Shown: positions 43,819 through 53,691, counted from the stretch's first letter. The stretch is 64,000 nucleotides of DNA from an uncultured Collinsella sp. (GCA_900542825.1 UQOY01000002.1:62001-126000), one strand, 5' to 3'. Numbers and translations: made by a program. The notes: generated from the letters alone by a model not told the origin.

Positions 43819-46800
43819 CTAGAGGTTGTAGGTGACCACTTGAGGTTCGGCGGGTTCGACGAAGATGGTTGGATCCGACTGCTCCACGCGGACGAACTTG
43901 ACGGTCACGGCCTCAAATCCCGCCTTGTGCAAAACATCAGCGTAGACGCGCGCCTGCAGGGCGTGCTTCTCCCGCAGCTGTTCCGGCGTCTCGTCCGGTG
44001 TGCCGCCCGTCTTGTAGTCGATGACCAGCGCGCATGACGAATCCGCCGGGTTCGTCGCCAAAGCGTCGATGGCGCCCTCGGCATATGCACCGTAGCGGGC
44101 GATGTCCTCGTCCTCGCAGCCCAGCGAAAAGAACGGCACCTCGGCGCGAACGCACGGCCACGCGAGCAGGTCGGCACGAACAGCCGACTTGAGCCAGCGG
44201 TCCAGGGCAACGTCGAAGCGTTCGCGCTGCTCCGGCGTCAGGCACCACAGGCGCGTCAGAGCATCGGCACGCTCAGCGGGCAGCGCATCGGCACCCATCT
44301 CGATCAGCCACTGGCAGGCGGCATGGAACGCCGAGCCCAGCGCCATGGGGTTGCCGGCGGGCTCAACGGCGGCCACGTCTGCATCCGTCATCTCCGAGCC
44401 ATCCGACTCTGCATCATCGCCGGACTCGTCCATGGGCACGCGCGTCTCGGCGGCACGGTCCTCGGCCTCGGCATGCAGTGCCGCGGCGATTGATGAGTAG
44501 CTATACGAGTCACGCGCCGGGAACGGACAGGTGCCCATGCGCACGCCCACTGCCTGGGGATACACAAGCTCAAACGCATCGGGCTCGGGGTCGGCAGGAC
44601 CGGGCACAGTTGAGTGCGCAGCATTATCAGCGACATCGACATCGCCGCGAACAAGCCTGCCCTCGGCATCCAGCGAAGCGTTAGCCTCAAACGCCTGCTC
44701 ACCAGACGTAAAGCCCGCCAGCGAGATGAGCTCGTAGTCGCCCGGCTTGGAGTTGTCGAACACCAAACGGTCGCTATCGAGCTGCGGCATGTCCAGACTG
44801 TCGGTTGGCAGGATGCGGCGCAGCACGTCGTAGGTCAGATCGGTCTCGACATCGAAGGTCGGCGCCGTCACCTTGCCACGGCTCACGCCGGCATCCATCG
44901 CCAAGATCACCAGCTCGCGCGCTCGCGTCATGGCGACATAGAACAGACGAGCCCGCTCCTCGAGCGAAAGTTGCAGGTCGTCGTTGCGCAGGCGAGCAAA
45001 TGCCTCGGCGGGAGAGCCCGTCGCGCAGACGTCCTCCATAAGCTCTGGCGGCAACCACAGTGACGTGCCCTTGCCCTTAAACGAGTGTTCAAACTGCTTT
45101 TTGACGTCATCGCCCTTTACGAACGTGCCGTCGGCGAGCTTAACGCCGTCGAAGCGTGCCGGCAGTGCCACGACCTGCGCTCCGCTCTCGACGCGACCCA
45201 TCTGTGCCGCACCCGAGGATTTACGCACGCCAAAGCACTCGGCGACCGCCACGACCGGATATTCCAGACCCTTGGAGGCATGCACCGTCATGATGCGCAC
45301 CGCGCCGTCACCCTCCTCGTTGAGGGCGCCCGGGGCCTCCTTGCCCGCCAAGAAGCGGTCGAAGGCGAGCGCAATGGAGCGCGGCGAGTTGCCGAACTCG
45401 GCCTCTGCCTCGGCCACGGCGTCGAGCGCCTTGAGCACGTTGGCGGCAATGGCCTTGCCCTCGGGGCCGCGCTGCGCCAGACGCACGAACCAGCCGGAGG
45501 CGTTGACCACGTCGCGCGCGATGGCGGCGAACGAGTCGCGTCCCACGCGACGAAGCGCGTAGCGCAGCACCTCGCGGGCACGCGTCACGAGCGGCAGGTT
45601 TTGCAAGCCCGGCACATCGGAATCGCTCATGATGCCCGCATCGATGTTGCGGCGCGACGTCTCGCCCGTCTGCTCGTCGAGCTTGGTCGCCAGCGCCAGG
45701 AACTCCTGGGCGCCGAGTGCAAACATCGGCGAGGCCAGCAACGGCATAAGGCCTTGGGCCGTATCAGCCGGATTGGCGAGCGCGCAGACCAGGGCACGCA
45801 CCGTCTGCACCTCGGCTGCCTGGGCAAAGACCGAGCCGCCTGCGATCACACAGTCGAGCCCTTGGTCACGGAAAGCTTGCGCATAGACATCGGCGTTGGT
45901 CATGCGACCCAGCAGCAACACCATATCGCCCTGGGGCTGCCCCGCTTTGACGAGCGCTTGGAACCGCTCGGCAATCGCGCGAGCTTTCGCCTGCGTTCGC
46001 TCCTGCGTGCTGCCGCCGGCAACGAACAGCGCCTGGCGGCGCGAAGCCTTTGCCTTGAGCTTGTCCTTGCGTTTGTCGCTCGGTTCAAGATCCAAGAACC
46101 CCTGCATCAAACCACCGGTGTCGCCGTCAAAGACGCGTGCTACGTAGCGCAGCACCTCGTCGTGGCTACGGAAGTTGCGCACGAGTTTGACGAGCTCGCC
46201 GGCGGGGGCATCGGATGCGGCAGCCGTCTCGGGCGCAGCAGAGGAGCCCACCTTGCGCTCCTGGCGACGGAATACCTCGACCTCGGCGCCACGGAAGCGG
46301 TAGATCGACTGCTGCGCATCGCCCACGGTGCACAGCGCGCGCTCCCCCGCGCCCGTCAGATAGCGAATCAAATCGACCTGCATCTGGTCGGTATCCTGGA
46401 ACTCATCGATCATGACCATCTTAAAGCGGCCCTCATAGGCAGCTCGGATGGCGGGATAATCGCGCAGCGCCTCGTATGCCATGCGCAACAGGTCGTTATT
46501 GTCGAGCGCGGACTGGTCGGCCTTAAGCGCACGGTACTCCGCCTCTACGGCACGGGCTAGCCCCACCAGCGCATCGAGCGCCGGGCCGCCGCAGGCAAGC
46601 ACGATATTGATAAACGCATCGGCTGCTTCGGCCTTGAGCAGCTCCACCTGCTCCTTAGGAAACGCCTTGCTCGCCCGAGGCATGCTGCACGACATCATGA
46701 GTCGCGCCGCATCCTCCATGGTTTTGCCGCTCGCCTCGAACGCGTCAATGGCGTCGAGTGCCACCTGTGCTTTCTCGGTCGTGGCCTTGCTCGCACCCAG

Positions 46801-47445
46801 CGCCGCACGATAGGCATCGGCAAGCGCCGAGGTGTCGGCCTGGCCGCGTGCCACGCGCACATCGTCCATGCCGCCCGGCAGCTGGCTCGATAGCTCCAGC
46901 AGGTCGCGCACCAGGCCTTTGATGGTGGTACCGGCGCCAAACGGCCCGCCCTCGCCCGCCATGGGATACCAAGCGTAGAGGGCCTTAAGCGAGGCGGCGA
47001 GCTCAGGCGCGGCATCGGGCGCCGTCGCGCGCCCCAGCACATGCTCGACAGCCTGATCCATAAGCTCATCGGTATCGGTAAGCACCGTGAACTCGGGGTC
47101 GATGCCCAACTCCAACGCGTGCGCGCGCAGGATACGCGAGCACATGCCGTGAATGGTCGAAATCCACGCGTCGTCGACGGTCAGCGCTTCCTCGTCCATG
47201 CCCTCGTCGATAAGCGCACGGCGCACGCGGTCGCGAATCTCGGCCGCAGCATCCTTGGTAAAGGTGATGGCGAGCACCTGGTCCAGATGCTCGACGAACG
47301 GACCGGATTCGGGCGAGAGCGCATAGACGATGCGGCGCGTGAGGGTAAAGGTCTTGCCCGAGCCGGCGCCCGCCGAGACAAACAGCGGACGGTCGAGCGT
47401 CTTGACGATCTGCAGCTGTTGCGGCATCAAGGTCGAAAGATCCAT
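43819..47445 (-). CDS. addA: AddA-like helicase-nuclease (UvrD/RecB family)
   Basis: 1208 residues. Superfamily 1A helicase with VSAGAGSGKTFTLTRRI (Walker A) near residue 25, MIDEFQDTDQMQVDLIRYL (motif II), VGDAQQSIYRFRGAE (motif III), and MTVHASKGLEYPVVAVAECFG (motif V). LEERARLFYVAMTRARELVIL is motif VI. The C-terminal PD-(D/E)XK nuclease is marked by AIDALATNPADSSCALVIDYKTGG. It works with AddB to process double-strand ends. Its start lies 3 bp after the addB stop. Confidence 0.92.
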   Translation of the reverse strand: MDLSTLMPQQLQIVKTLDRPLFVSAGAGSGKTFTLTRRIVYALSPESGPFVEHLDQVLAITFTKDAAAEIRDRVRRALIDEGMDEEALTVDDAWISTIHGMCSRILRAHALELGIDPEFTVLTDTDELMDQAVEHVLGRATAPDAAPELAASLKALYAWYPMAGEGGPFGAGTTIKGLVRDLLELSSQLPGGMDDVRVARGQADTSALADAYRAALGASKATTEKAQVALDAIDAFEASGKTMEDAARLMMSCSMPRASKAFPKEQVELLKAEAADAFINIVLACGGPALDALVGLARAVEAEYRALKADQSALDNNDLLRMAYEALRDYPAIRAAYEGRFKMVMIDEFQDTDQMQVDLIRYLTGAGERALCTVGDAQQSIYRFRGAEVEVFRRQERKVGSSAAPETAAASDAPAGELVKLVRNFRSHDEVLRYVARVFDGDTGGLMQGFLDLEPSDKRKDKLKAKASRRQALFVAGGSTQERTQAKARAIAERFQALVKAGQPQGDMVLLLGRMTNADVYAQAFRDQGLDCVIAGGSVFAQAAEVQTVRALVCALANPADTAQGLMPLLASPMFALGAQEFLALATKLDEQTGETSRRNIDAGIMSDSDVPGLQNLPLVTRAREVLRYALRRVGRDSFAAIARDVVNASGWFVRLAQRGPEGKAIAANVLKALDAVAEAEAEFGNSPRSIALAFDRFLAGKEAPGALNEEGDGAVRIMTVHASKGLEYPVVAVAECFGVRKSSGAAQMGRVESGAQVVALPARFDGVKLADGTFVKGDDVKKQFEHSFKGKGTSLWLPPELMEDVCATGSPAEAFARLRNDDLQLSLEERARLFYVAMTRARELVILAMDAGVSRGKVTAPTFDVETDLTYDVLRRILPTDSLDMPQLDSDRLVFDNSKPGDYELISLAGFTSGEQAFEANASLDAEGRLVRGDVDVADNAAHSTVPGPADPEPDAFELVYPQAVGVRMGTCPFPARDSYSYSSIAAALHAEAEDRAAETRVPMDESGDDAESDGSEMTDADVAAVEPAGNPMALGSAFHAACQWLIEMGADALPAERADALTRLWCLTPEQRERFDVALDRWLKSAVRADLLAWPCVRAEVPFFSLGCEDEDIARYGAYAEGAIDALATNPADSSCALVIDYKTGGTPDETPEQLREKHALQARVYADVLHKAGFEAVTVKFVRVEQSDPTIFVEPAEPQVVTYNL

Positions 47446-47448
47446 GGT

Positions 47449-50400
47449 CTACACGTCCCTCCTTACAAACGTTCCTTCGTGGTTATACGAGCAGCGCGCA
47501 TGCGCGGCCTGCGCCGACGTCGGGTCGACGGCGGCAACGTCGCCCGCCTCGAGCTCGCGCAGGCGCTCGGCAATGCCGGTCTCCACGCGGTCGAGCAGCG
47601 CATCGAAGTCCATGCTGCCGCCCTCGCCCGGAAAGCCCTTCTTAAGGCCCGGGATGCGACCGTCGCCGCGCTCTTCCTCGAGCAGCTCGGCACTTGCGGC
47701 GCCACGCAGCGCGGGCTTGCCGCCCTTGGTGGAAAAGTAGAGCGCTGCGCGGGTATCTAGGCCCAGCGCCCGACGCATGGCCTGCGCGTAGATGAGTGTC
47801 TGGGTATGGGGCGGCAGCCAGCGCGGGTCGTCGATGGAGGCCTCGCCCGACTCCTCGTCGCGCACCGTGGGGTCGGCGAGTTTAAACTCCTCGACACCCG
47901 AACGATGCTTGTAGTCGATCACCACGGCACGATTCTCGGCATCCACGTCAACGCGGTCGATGCGCCCGCCGAGCGGCCAACCGGCATACTCGACCTGGAG
48001 CTCGTTGAACGCAAACTCCAGATAGCGCGGCGCGAAGGGCGCGAGTGCCTCGGACTCGTAGGCGAGCACACCTTCCAGCTGCGGCAGAATCTCGGCCACC
48101 TGACGCTCCTCCACCGGGGAGAGCGGCACCAGCGGGCCCTCGGTACCGCGCTTGCCGGCATGCTCGGCCAAGGTCTCGGCAAAGACCTCACGCAGCAGCT
48201 CCTGTGCACGCGGCAGGCTCTCGGGCGTCACACGCTCCATGCCCTCTTGGGGCAGACGGGCGTGCAGGTGTTCCAGCACGTCGTGGACGAAGTTACCCTT
48301 CTCCATGTTGCCAAAGCCCGCATCGATGGACTGAGGTTTGACGCGATACGACACGAACCAGCACAGCGGGCAGGTGGAATAGGCCTCGATCTGCGAGGCG
48401 GACGTCAGGCGCGGCACGAGCGGCGCGTCCTCGCCCTCGCCATCGCGACGGCGCAAGACCAAATACGGCACGGCCTCGGCACTCAGATGCTGTGGAGCTT
48501 CACAGGTCACGCGCTCGCGCTTGAGACCTTCGCCTGCCGCGGGATCGAAGTCCCTTACGATATCGCCCTCACCCACGCACTTCGCCTTGTCGGCGCCAGC
48601 GGCCTTGTCGTCGTCAGTGGCCTTAGCGTCGTCAGCTGCCCTGTCGGCGTCTGCGGCCTTAGCAGCGTCAGCGGCCTCGGCGTGCGCCCGCAACTCGGTC
48701 CACACGGCAGCCGGATAGCACTCGCGTGCCTGGCGATCGTGCGTCACGCGCGCAAGCGTAACCGGACCACGCGACGCTTGCATCGCACGGCCAAAGCGCA
48801 CGCGCAGCAGGGCCGCAGGCTCAAGCGTCACGCCCTCGCGACCAAGGCTCGCCGTCAGCGTAGCCAGCGGTCCCTCCTCGTGCGAGAGCGGATAGCTGTC
48901 CAGATCGACATCGGCAAACAGCACGGCATCGTAGCTGCCAGAGCGCAGAGCCGCCGCATCGGCAAGCGAAGCAAAACGAACCTGAGCACGTGGCGCACGG
49001 TCAACCTCGTAGGTCTCGTAATCGTAGGCGGTACTACGCTTGTCCACCTTGGTGCGAATGCCATCGAGCACGGGCACGGTCGCGGCCTGCGACACGTCGA
49101 GCGCGCGGGCGCCATTCATAAGGATGTCGATGACGTGGCGCAGCAGGGCCACCTCCGCCTGGCGACGGGCTTGGCCATCCAAGCTGCCCAGCGAGCGATC
49201 GGGCAACGCCTCGGCAACGGCAAGCATGGCCTTGAGCGCCGTCACGGGTTTGTCACGCCACAGCGCCTGGAACACGTCCGAAACCACACACGGCACGTTC
49301 TTAAACCAGTTCTCGTCGCTCGCCGCCTTGCGCGCGCCCCTCACCTGGCCTTGGACGCTTTGAAGCAGGCTCTTAACGCCCGCGGTAGTCTTGCTGCGCG
49401 AGAGACGCATATTCTTATCGAAGGTACGGGCATTGACGGCATCTGCGCCTGAAAGCGGACTGTAGATCCAGTCGGTAAGCTCCGGCGCGGGCCACCACTC
49501 AGTCTTTGACGCCGCACCCTCATCGGCGGCCTTCATGCGCTCGATCAGGCCGGCAAGCGCCGCAAACTGCCTGCCCGCAATGGATTGGGAAAACGCCGTG
49601 AACTCAATTGTCTCGGCAGCGATATGACGAGCCGCCAGACGAGAGGCGAGCTCACCGAACAGCTGGGATGCCCGGGCAGAAACAACGAGCACGCGCACGG
49701 GGTCGGCGGGCGTTGCAGTAGTTTTATCGGCCTTGGACTCCTTGTGCACTTTCACCAACTTATCGATGGCGTCCGCATAGACATGAGCACGGGCATGGGG
49801 ACCGGCGACCTCAATAAAGACAGGCTGAGCGGCAGTCCCGCAAGCGACATCAGACGCGACGGCGTCCTCCCCCAGCGGCGCGATCTCAAACAGCACACCG
49901 CGGGCATCAAATGCCGCGGCAAGCTCCTCGCGCATCGCCGCCTGCTCGCGGGCAAGTAGCACGACGACCTCTCCCCCATTGTTCGCCACGGCCGACAGCA
50001 GCTCGAGCAGACCGTGTGTAAACGACGTGACACCGCGCACGCATACGGCGCGGGTGCACGCCGGCAGGTTATCGGCCAGGGCACCGGCCATAGTGTCAGC
50101 AGCCTCGCAGGGCTCGACCATATCTCGACGGTCCAAACCGCCCGCGTAGGCGCGCAAAAGCTCGAACACACGAGCCTCGGCATCGCTTTTTGGCTCAGGC
50201 TGGCAATGGTTGCCACCGCATCGCTCGGCCGTCGTCCCCGCCACACCCGGAAGCACATCGCGGGCCATGCGCGCAAGCATGCGCACCGTGCCCTGACTGC
50301 GCGAAAGCGGCTGCAGGTCGGCATCGTCGAGACGCGTGACCATGTCCGAGAACAGCATCTGGCGCTGCAGGTTGTCGACGAAACCGCGCCCGTCGCCCAA

Positions 50401-50619
50401 AAGCTCCCAAAGCGAGCGAAGCCACGATGTAGGCGTCTTGTAGTCAATGCCCAGCGAAACGCCGGCTTCCGCCGCATCATGACGGCACAGGTCGAGCTCG
50501 GCAAACGTAGGTGCCAGCAACACGGCACGCCCGTGGCGGGCAATAAGGTCGGCAAGCAACGCCGACTCGGCATCGCTCAAATCCGTGCCGGCATTGGTGG
50601 TATAGATTCGAACAGGCAT
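47449..50619 (-). CDS. addB: AddB-like nuclease subunit
   Basis: 1056 residues. The N-terminal half is an inactivated helicase-like region (LLAPTFAELDLCRHDAAEAG). The C-terminal nuclease has GGRIDRVDVDAENRAVVIDYKHRSG, the D and D-x-K positions. Cys in STCPLCWFVSYRV and ARCSYNHEG recall the iron-sulfur site of AddB, but the usual C-terminal three-Cys group is reduced to one, so the cluster is probably absent. A low-complexity Ala/Asp/Lys insert (about 30 residues, DNA ~48590-48690) precedes the nuclease. The assignment rests on the addA pairing and the nuclease motif. Confidence 0.85.
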   Translation of the reverse strand: MPVRIYTTNAGTDLSDAESALLADLIARHGRAVLLAPTFAELDLCRHDAAEAGVSLGIDYKTPTSWLRSLWELLGDGRGFVDNLQRQMLFSDMVTRLDDADLQPLSRSQGTVRMLARMARDVLPGVAGTTAERCGGNHCQPEPKSDAEARVFELLRAYAGGLDRRDMVEPCEAADTMAGALADNLPACTRAVCVRGVTSFTHGLLELLSAVANNGGEVVVLLAREQAAMREELAAAFDARGVLFEIAPLGEDAVASDVACGTAAQPVFIEVAGPHARAHVYADAIDKLVKVHKESKADKTTATPADPVRVLVVSARASQLFGELASRLAARHIAAETIEFTAFSQSIAGRQFAALAGLIERMKAADEGAASKTEWWPAPELTDWIYSPLSGADAVNARTFDKNMRLSRSKTTAGVKSLLQSVQGQVRGARKAASDENWFKNVPCVVSDVFQALWRDKPVTALKAMLAVAEALPDRSLGSLDGQARRQAEVALLRHVIDILMNGARALDVSQAATVPVLDGIRTKVDKRSTAYDYETYEVDRAPRAQVRFASLADAAALRSGSYDAVLFADVDLDSYPLSHEEGPLATLTASLGREGVTLEPAALLRVRFGRAMQASRGPVTLARVTHDRQARECYPAAVWTELRAHAEAADAAKAADADRAADDAKATDDDKAAGADKAKCVGEGDIVRDFDPAAGEGLKRERVTCEAPQHLSAEAVPYLVLRRRDGEGEDAPLVPRLTSASQIEAYSTCPLCWFVSYRVKPQSIDAGFGNMEKGNFVHDVLEHLHARLPQEGMERVTPESLPRAQELLREVFAETLAEHAGKRGTEGPLVPLSPVEERQVAEILPQLEGVLAYESEALAPFAPRYLEFAFNELQVEYAGWPLGGRIDRVDVDAENRAVVIDYKHRSGVEEFKLADPTVRDEESGEASIDDPRWLPPHTQTLIYAQAMRRALGLDTRAALYFSTKGGKPALRGAASAELLEEERGDGRIPGLKKGFPGEGGSMDFDALLDRVETGIAERLRELEAGDVAAVDPTSAQAAHARCSYNHEGTFVRRDV

Positions 50620-50701
50620 GGTCCTCCGCTCAAACTGTTCGCAATAATCAATGCATCCATCCTACCCGCCCAAGCGGACAGATTTGCCCCACGCCAACAG
50701 A

Positions 50702-50790
50702 TTTGATCCCTTGGGGACGGAGGAAAACGGATCACCGGGTTAGACTGACCCCTTCGGTGATCCGTTTTCCTCCGTCCCCAAGGGATCAAA
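50702..50790. repeat. palindromic repeat family A, second full copy
   Basis: Perfect 35-bp inverted arms (50702-50736, 50756-50790) around a 19-base loop. It shares GACGGAGGAAAACGGATCAC with the copy at 29250. Both loops contain GGGTT followed by GACCC. It lies upstream of addB, before the converging end of the YerC-like gene. Confidence 0.9.
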
Positions 50791-50815
50791 AAACCGCCCC
50801 CGGAGGAGCGGTTTT
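50788..50815 (-). terminator. intrinsic terminator of the YerC-like gene
   Basis: On the minus strand AACCGC pairs with GCGGTT around a C/G-rich interior, with TTTTTT behind. It lies 22 bp past the gene's stop and joins repeat A. Confidence 0.75.
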
Positions 50816-50837
50816 GAACAATTGGTTTTGGCGCGGC

Positions 50838-51137
50838 CTACTCGCCATCCTCCAGCTTAATGAGGATTTTGCGGTAGCCACCGTACTCGCCGTTGAGCGC
50901 CTTGGACACACGGCTCACCGTGGTGGACGAAGCGCCGGTGCGCGCCTGAACCTCGACATAGGGCTCGCCCTCGTCTAGGTAACGCGCGACCTGCAGACGC
51001 TGCGATAGATCGCAAATCTCGCGCGGCGTGCAGATATCGGTCAAAAACGCTTGGATATCCTTCTCGTCGTCCAAAAGGCTAAATGCGTGGACCAGCTGCT
51101 TGACATCAGGCTTGTCAAACATGTTCTCGATATTCAT
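50838..51137 (-). CDS. YerC/YecD family TrpR-related DNA-binding protein
   Basis: 99 residues. The helical Trp-repressor fold is seen in DLSQRLQVARYLDEGEPYVEVQARTGASSTTVSRVSKAL, where TGASSTTVSRVSKAL is the recognition helix-turn-helix. Unlike true TrpR, these proteins are found where no tryptophan repressor function is proven. It is transcribed away from the holin-like gene, so its targets may include its own promoter. Confidence 0.9.
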   Translation of the reverse strand: MNIENMFDKPDVKQLVHAFSLLDDEKDIQAFLTDICTPREICDLSQRLQVARYLDEGEPYVEVQARTGASSTTVSRVSKALNGEYGGYRKILIKLEDGE

Positions 51138-51460
51138 CGATCACCGCCAAACCCGCCAAAAGGCATCGAAGTTGATACTGACATCGGGCATCGTTCGCCC
51201 GTTCTATGCAATAGGGCAACGCCTGTGGCTTTTGCCCGTAGCAGTTTAGCACACCACCAAACTAAAGCGACAAAACTCTCTGCCAGCGGCGCGTTTTCTA
51301 GGACGAGCGCCATTTTGAAACCGAATGCGCACGCAAGCTCCACGAATATCTGAGACAATGGGCGCCCAAACAGGGCCGAGCCTGCGCATCTATCCGAGTT
51401 GCAAAGGTATATGCCCCTCACGCCCCCTCACCACGCCATGCGCAAGAAAGGATCTCCACC
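51138..51460. other. divergent promoter region
   Basis: 323 bp between the YerC-like and holin-like genes, holding both promoters. The open frames here are short and look non-coding. I see no strong palindrome or other feature. Confidence 0.5.
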
Positions 51461-51826
51461 ATGCGCTTTTTGCTCAACTGGCTCTTTACCTCAATCGCCA
51501 TCGCGATCGCAACGTTTCTCGTCCCCGGCATTCAGCCCTTCGGCATGGCCGACGCCTGGGTCTGCTTTGCCTTCGTGGGACTGTTCCTCAACATCGTCGA
51601 CTCGCTCGTCAAGCCGTTCCTGACGGTCATCTCGCTGCCACTCACTATTATCACACTTGGTATTTTTCAGCTCGTAGTCAACAGCTTTATGCTCGAGCTA
51701 GCCAGCTACCTGTCGGTCAATCTGCTGGGCGCGGGCATCTCCATCGCCAGCTTTGGATCGGCCTTTATGGGCAGCATCCTGGTATCCATCATGCGCAGCA
51801 TTCTCGACAGCGTCGCCGGAAACTAA
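51461..51826 (+). CDS. phage-holin-family (YvlD-like) membrane protein
   Basis: 121 residues with AAGAAAGGA before the ATG. Four hydrophobic segments: residues 5-25, 30-50, 55-80 and 90-115 (for example LLNWLFTSIAIAIATFLVPG and PLTIITLGIFQLVVNSFMLEL). Conserved polar residues sit in VDSLVKPFLTVISLPLTI, the pattern of the holin-4 superfamily. Despite the name these are usually chromosomal envelope proteins rather than lysis proteins, and no phage genes are adjacent. Confidence 0.85.
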   Translation: MRFLLNWLFTSIAIAIATFLVPGIQPFGMADAWVCFAFVGLFLNIVDSLVKPFLTVISLPLTIITLGIFQLVVNSFMLELASYLSVNLLGAGISIASFGSAFMGSILVSIMRSILDSVAGN

Positions 51827-51861
51827 GCGACCGGATACGGACCGCCACAACACGCCAAAAG

Positions 51862-51892
51862 AAGGCCGCCCATCGCAACGATGGGCGGCCTT
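51862..51892 (+). terminator. hairpin after the holin-like gene
   Basis: AAGGCCGCCCATCG-CAAC-GATGGGCGGCCTT, a perfect 14-bp arm hairpin on the + strand 35 bp after the stop. The U-tract is interrupted (TTGTCATTT). It may also slow transcription from the other side. Confidence 0.65.
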
Positions 51893-51961
51893 GTCATTTG
51901 TCGAGCCTCAGAGGGCAGGAAAATCTACCATTTCTACCCCGTCCCCCAATGGCAGGTGGGG

Positions 51962-52390
51962 CTAGATGACGTAGTCGTAGCCCTCGTTGGGGGCGACGAG
52001 CGTATCGAGTGTCACGCCGTCGAGGTAGTCGTTGATGAGCTTGTCCAGGTTTTTCCACACATCGAGCGTGGGACACTCATCAGATCGCGAGCAACCTTTG
52101 CAGTCGCCGTCCAGGCATGCGACCGGTGCTAGGCTACCCTCGGTCAGGCGCAGGATCTCGCCCACCGTGTACTGCTCGGGCGGGCGTGTGAGCACGTAGC
52201 CGCCGCCCTTGCCGCGCATGCCCGAGAGCATATTGGCGCGGACGAGCGTGGCCAAAATGTTCTCCAGATACTTCTCCGAAATCCCCTGACGCGCGGCGAT
52301 CTCTTTGAGGGGAATACGGCCTGCCGCCTGATGCTCGGCCAGGTCGACCATAACGCGCAGGGCATATCTGCCCTTTGTGGAAACCAACAT
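51962..52390 (-). CDS. Rrf2 family transcriptional regulator with cysteine cluster
   Basis: 142 residues. The winged helix-turn-helix (STKGRYALRVMVDLAEHQAAGRIPLKEIAARQGISEKYLENIL) is typical of Rrf2. The region CLDGDCKGCSRSDEC contains four Cys spaced like the [2Fe-2S] ligands of IscR, so it may sense iron-sulfur status or thiols. It is divergent from cysK over a 253-bp region. In related bacteria Rrf2 proteins control cysteine and iron-sulfur genes, so cysK is the likely target. Confidence 0.92.
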   Translation of the reverse strand: MLVSTKGRYALRVMVDLAEHQAAGRIPLKEIAARQGISEKYLENILATLVRANMLSGMRGKGGGYVLTRPPEQYTVGEILRLTEGSLAPVACLDGDCKGCSRSDECPTLDVWKNLDKLINDYLDGVTLDTLVAPNEGYDYVI

Positions 52391-52543
52391 ATATATTGCT
52401 GCCTTTCGGTCTTTTAATTCGTAGAAATTCTAGCCGAAATATTGGTTTTGAAAATACCTATTCCCGTCAAGATGGTTAATCGACTCGTAATAATCTTCTA
52501 TTTCCTATTGCATTACTAGGCTTTAGTGCCTACTATGCTTGCC

Positions 52544-52587
52544 AACAGCAAAACGAACAACCCATAAGGTTTGTGGGTTTCGCTGTT
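52544..52587 (+). promoter_or_regulatory. hairpin in the cysK leader
   Basis: AACAGC (52544-52549) pairs with GCTGTT (52582-52587), and ACAACCC can pair with GGGTTT-side bases inside. It is about 57 bp upstream of the cysK start and lacks a T-box sequence. It may be an operator or an mRNA leader structure. Confidence 0.35.
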
Positions 52588-52643
52588 ACACACGCCGTAA
52601 AACCACACGGTATCCAGTCATTTGAACACTTTGGAGGTTCACC

Positions 52644-53582
52644 ATGAGCAATGTTTACACGTCCATCGATCAGCTTATCGGCCACACTCCGCTTCTGGAG
52701 CTCACTCACTTTGAGGCCGATGAGGGCCTCAAGGCCCGCGTGCTCGTCAAACTGGAATACTTCAACCCCGCCGGCTCCGTCAAAGACCGCGTCGCCAAGA
52801 ACATGATCGACGAGGCCGAGAAGGCCGGCAAGCTCGTGCGCGGCGGCGACTACACCATCATCGAGCCCACGAGCGGCAACACCGGCGTCGGCATCGCCTC
52901 GGTGGCGGCGGCTCGCGGCTACAAGGTGATCATCACCATGCCCGAGACCATGTCCGTCGAGCGCCGCAAACTTATGCAGGCATACGGCGCACAGCTTGTG
53001 CTCACCGACGGCTCCAAGGGCATGAAGGGCGCCATCGCCAAGGCCGAGGAGCTGCAGAAGGAGACGCCCAACAGCATTATCGCCGGCCAGTTCGTGAACC
53101 CCGCCAACCCCGCCATCCACAAGGCCACGACCGGCCCCGAGATCTGGGATGACACCGACGGCAAGGTCGACATCTTCGTCGCCGGCGTTGGCACCGGCGG
53201 CACCGTGACCGGCGTGGGCGAGTTCCTCAAGGAACAGAACCCCGAGATTCAGGTCGTCGCCGTCGAGCCCGCTACCTCCCCGGTGCTCTCCAAGGGCCAG
53301 GCCGGCCCGCACAAGATCCAGGGTATCGGTGCCGGCTTTGTGCCCGACGTCCTCGACACCCAGATCTATGACGAGATCATCCCCGTCGAGAACGACGACG
53401 CCTTTGCCACCGGCCGCGCCGTGGGCCACAAGGAGGGCGTGCTCGTGGGCATTTCGTCCGGCGCCGCCGTGTGGGCCGCACTGCAGCTGGCCAAGCGCCC
53501 CGAGAACGAGGGCAAGACCATCGTAGCGCTGCTCGCCGATACCGGTGAGCGCTACCTGTCCACGGCACTCTTCCAGGACTAA
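52644..53582 (+). CDS. cysK: cysteine synthase A (O-acetylserine sulfhydrylase)
   Basis: 312 residues behind TTTGGAGG. PLP enzyme that makes cysteine from O-acetylserine and sulfide. The PLP Lys is in NPAGSVKDRVAKNM (~residue 45), the substrate-binding loop is PTSGNTGVGIASVAA, the phosphate-binding loop is GVGTGGTVTGVGEFL, and the C-terminal GVLVGISSGAAVWAALQLAK with TGERYLST is conserved. The upstream Rrf2 gene suggests regulation by cysteine or iron-sulfur status. mnmA follows, separated by a terminator. Confidence 0.97.
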   Translation: MSNVYTSIDQLIGHTPLLELTHFEADEGLKARVLVKLEYFNPAGSVKDRVAKNMIDEAEKAGKLVRGGDYTIIEPTSGNTGVGIASVAAARGYKVIITMPETMSVERRKLMQAYGAQLVLTDGSKGMKGAIAKAEELQKETPNSIIAGQFVNPANPAIHKATTGPEIWDDTDGKVDIFVAGVGTGGTVTGVGEFLKEQNPEIQVVAVEPATSPVLSKGQAGPHKIQGIGAGFVPDVLDTQIYDEIIPVENDDAFATGRAVGHKEGVLVGISSGAAVWAALQLAKRPENEGKTIVALLADTGERYLSTALFQD

Positions 53583-53691
53583 GGCCTGTCGCCCATAGGT
53601 TGAGCCCAGGACGAACCGGTCTCCTCTCCCGGCAGTCTGAGCCCATCCCATCAGGGTGTCCCACGAGACGTCCGAACTTGCTACAATGTCT

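Noticed and set aside
51461..51826. Prophage remnant because of the holin-family protein
   Set aside because: No integrase, capsid, terminase or endolysin gene lies nearby, and this holin family is commonly chromosomal.
52391..52643. T-box leader for cysK
   Set aside because: The conserved T-box sequence and specifier structure are not visible.
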